A stretch of 64,000 nt of DNA from contig CP097969.1 of NCBI GenBank assembly GCA_023703575.1, positions 1,521,517 to 1,585,516 on the forward strand, written 5' to 3'. This DNA is from SAR86 cluster bacterium. Its GTDB lineage: Bacteria > Pseudomonadota > Gammaproteobacteria > Magnimaribacterales > Magnimaribacteraceae. The position numbers were made by a program, and so were the translations under genes. The notes below the pieces were generated by a model. That model worked only from the letters and a program-made list of their open reading frames with translations. It did not search any database and was not told where the DNA came from. This document shows positions 62,287 to 64,000 of the stretch, piece after piece; position 1 is the first letter of the stretch; every line of letters begins with the position of its first letter.

Positions 62287-63138
62287 TTAAGATTTAAATT
62301 TATCTAACACACCTTCTAGAGTATCAAGATTTTTGTAGCTTACTATTATTTTACCAGAGCCCTTCTTGCTGTGTTTTATTTCTACAGGCGAGCCAAGTGT
62401 TTCAGATAGCTCTTTTTCAAGCGACACAATATTGGGGTCTCGTTGGGGTTTTGATTTGGCGCTCTTTTTTTTATTGCCAGACAGGCCTCCAACAATGGCT
62501 TCACACTCTCTTACTGAAAGTGATTCTGATACTACTCTCTTTGCACATTGAAGTTGAGCGTCTTCAGTTAGTGTTAAAAGTGCTCTAGCATGGCCCATTT
62601 CAATTTTTCCCTCTTCTAATAAAGATTGGACTTCGGGACTAAGCGATAAAAGCCTCAAGAGGTTGGTTACAGTTGAACGAGATTTTCCTACTGCGACCCC
62701 AAGCTCTTCTTGTGAGAGATTAAACTCTCCTTGAAGCCTCAAAAGGCCCTTAGCCTGATCAAGGGCGTTAAGATCCTCCCTTTGAAGATTTTCTATTAGA
62801 GCAATTTTGGCAGTTTCATCGTTATTAAGATCTCTTATGATGGCTGGAACGGAACTAATACCAGCGAGTTGAGCTGCCCTCCACCTTCTCTCACCGACAA
62901 CTATCTCAAACCTTCCCGAGGCCAACCTCCTTACAACCAGCGGCTGAAGAATGCCTTGTTCTTTTATGCTCCGAGACAGCTCCTCAAGAGTAGATTTATG
63001 CATTTTTGTTCTGGGTTGATACTGCCCAGGGGCAAGATTGTCTAAGGGAATCTGGGTAACCGAAACCCCGTCTGACTTGGGTCTCTCTCCCAAAAGAGAG
63101 TCTAGTCCAGTGCCTAAACTAGATTTGTCTTTGTTCAT
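62287..63138 (-). CDS. parB: Chromosome-partitioning protein ParB
   Basis: 283 residues from the ATG at 63138, chosen because MNKDKSSLGTGLDSLLGE is the usual ParB start; a longer frame from 63174 lies within parA. CTP/parS-domain motifs: QYQPRTKMH, EQGILQPLVVRRL, VVGERRWRAAQLAG, then ENLQREDLNAL and the helix-turn-helix LSQEELGVAVGKSRSTVTNL. Overlaps parA by 20 nt. I found no parS consensus in the window. Confidence 0.96.
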   Translation of the reverse strand: MNKDKSSLGTGLDSLLGERPKSDGVSVTQIPLDNLAPGQYQPRTKMHKSTLEELSRSIKEQGILQPLVVRRLASGRFEIVVGERRWRAAQLAGISSVPAIIRDLNNDETAKIALIENLQREDLNALDQAKGLLRLQGEFNLSQEELGVAVGKSRSTVTNLLRLLSLSPEVQSLLEEGKIEMGHARALLTLTEDAQLQCAKRVVSESLSVRECEAIVGGLSGNKKKSAKSKPQRDPNIVSLEKELSETLGSPVEIKHSKKGSGKIIVSYKNLDTLEGVLDKFKS

Positions 63139-63913
63139 AGGCGTTATCGCTATACTGTTCTTCCGTCTTACCAATCAATTCTCCGGCCAATGCAAGATAA
63201 GCTAAAGAGCCTTTAGCGTTAGGCTCATAAGACAGAACGGACTTACCAAAACTAGGGGCTTCTGCTAATTTTATATTTCTAGGAATGACTGTTGAGTAAA
63301 GTTGGCTAGAAAAATGTTTTTGTAGCTCTCCTGTTACCTGTTGACCGAGCTTGTTACGAGGGTCAAACATGGTCCTTACAACAGCTTTTAATTGAAGATC
63401 ATGGCCTGTGCTATCATTGAGTTGTCCTACAGTCTCTAAAAGTCCGGCCAGGCCTTCAAGGGCAAAATATTCACACTGCATCGGAACCAATAAATCTTTG
63501 GCAGCTCTTAACCCGTTAAGTGTTAATAAATTTAAAGAAGGCGGGCAGTCGATTATTATGTAGTCATACTTATCATTAATGTCGGCTAGGTAATTTAATA
63601 GAGCTCTTTCTTGGTCTCCACCCCCTCTTAAGAATGATTCCGCAGCAATTAGTTCTGGGCCAGATGGCATAATATCGTAACCTAACTCTGTTCCAAAAAT
63701 CACCTCACCTTGTGTTCCCATTAAAGCTACCGCAGAACCTTTGGTTTGATCACACTTTTTTATACCAGATCCGGTAGTGGCATTTGCCTGTGGATCAAGA
63801 TCAACTAAGAGGACGGCTCTTTTCATTGCGCTCAGAGAGGCCGATAAATTTACGGCAGTGGTTGTCTTGCCAACGCCTCCTTTCTGGTTTGCTATAACTA
63901 ATGTATTAACCAT
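63119..63913 (-). CDS. parA: Chromosome-partitioning ATPase ParA (Soj)
   Basis: 264 residues. Deviant Walker A ANQKGGVGKTTTAVNLSA, Walker A' LVDLDPQANATTGSG, Walker B YIIIDCPPSLNLLTLN, and VRTMFDPRNKLGQQV with VIPRNIKLAEAPSFGKSVL near the end. Overlaps rsmG upstream by 8 nt and parB downstream by 20 nt. The rsmG-parA-parB order is the usual origin-proximal arrangement. Confidence 0.97.
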   Translation of the reverse strand: MVNTLVIANQKGGVGKTTTAVNLSASLSAMKRAVLLVDLDPQANATTGSGIKKCDQTKGSAVALMGTQGEVIFGTELGYDIMPSGPELIAAESFLRGGGDQERALLNYLADINDKYDYIIIDCPPSLNLLTLNGLRAAKDLLVPMQCEYFALEGLAGLLETVGQLNDSTGHDLQLKAVVRTMFDPRNKLGQQVTGELQKHFSSQLYSTVIPRNIKLAEAPSFGKSVLSYEPNAKGSLAYLALAGELIGKTEEQYSDNAYEQRQI

Positions 63914-64000
63914 TGTTTTGTTCTGCTTCTATTGTAACCAAGATACGCGTCTTGTCTTTCGCTTTTGAAGGAAATTTATCAATTTTTTTTAAAAGGTAAC
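63906..64000 (-). CDS. rsmG: Probable C-terminal end of 16S rRNA m7G527 methyltransferase RsmG (partial)
   Basis: On the minus strand a frame is open from the window edge to the TAA at 63906-63908: YLLKKIDKFPSKAKDKTRIL then VTIEAEQNNG. The length and the P-x(n)-R-x-L-V-x-I tail fit the end of RsmG, and rsmG (gidB) normally precedes parA. The identification rests largely on this conserved order, because only 31 residues are visible. Confidence 0.5.
   Translation of the reverse strand, partial: YLLKKIDKFPSKAKDKTRILVTIEAEQNNG

Overview
The window looks like a stretch of a streamlined, AT-rich marine gammaproteobacterial chromosome. The rsmG-parA-parB-atpBEFHAGDC-glmU-glmS order is the classical gammaproteobacterial one, and there is a sigma-32 gene, an EF-P with the lysine used for beta-lysylation and a YaaA. 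Intergenic gaps are tiny, 1- and 4-nt overlaps are common, and TTG/GTG starts are frequent. The gene mix (TRAP transporter, phytanoyl-CoA dioxygenases, GPH permease, DUF885 peptidase, many small secreted proteins) resembles SAR86-type bacteria. That placement is an inference from gene content, not a phylogeny. I found no rRNA, tRNA, IS element, CRISPR array or prophage structural gene.

Region by region. 1-5.4 kb (+): lipid and translation housekeeping, psd-efp-argS-yggS-proC-yggT. 5.4-7.8 kb (+): metX-metW-rdgB behind a promoter, a SAM-II-like riboswitch candidate and a hairpin that abuts the metX start. 7.8-21 kb: rpoH-trmB, a quinone reductase, cysQ, a crotonase, yaaA, an acyl-CoA dehydrogenase, a TRAP transporter whose membrane subunits (+) and binding protein (-) are separated by lipA-lipB, then uvrD. 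21.2-27.7 kb: a MazG-like gene and an almost complete heme pathway: 5-aminolevulinate synthase (Shemin route, rare in this class), a HemC with a HemD-like C-terminal extension, a magnesium-type HemB, HemE, HemF and HemJ. 27.8-38.3 kb: aldo/keto reductase, two tandem phytanoyl-CoA dioxygenases, and a tight minus-strand run with a PMT-type mannosyltransferase, a GT2-GtrA dolichol-phosphate-mannose-synthase-like protein, a lipoprotein hydrolase, rlmN, an FAD monooxygenase, a GPH permease and a VTT protein.

38.3-49.9 kb is accessory: two paralogous secreted proteins flank a lipoprotein, then come a VOC protein, an ABM-SnoaL fusion, a methyltransferase, a small triple-YRGV protein behind a long structured leader, a DUF885 peptidase, MerC-like, cupin, hydrolase and isopenicillin-N-synthase-like dioxygenase genes, and an Nmad3 protein. 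49.4-52.6 kb, just downstream of glmS, is the most unusual part. Short sequences related to the last bases of glmS recur between gene modules, in three cases joined to paralogous 29-38-residue micro-ORFs that are too short for routine gene calling. The modules include a two-gene unit made of a dCTPase-like MazG protein and a protein combining an EVE-like N-terminus with a PD-(D/E)xK nuclease, a plausible modification-dependent defence pair. 52.6-64 kb (-): glmS, glmU, the F1Fo ATP synthase operon (without atpI), parB, parA and the probable end of rsmG.
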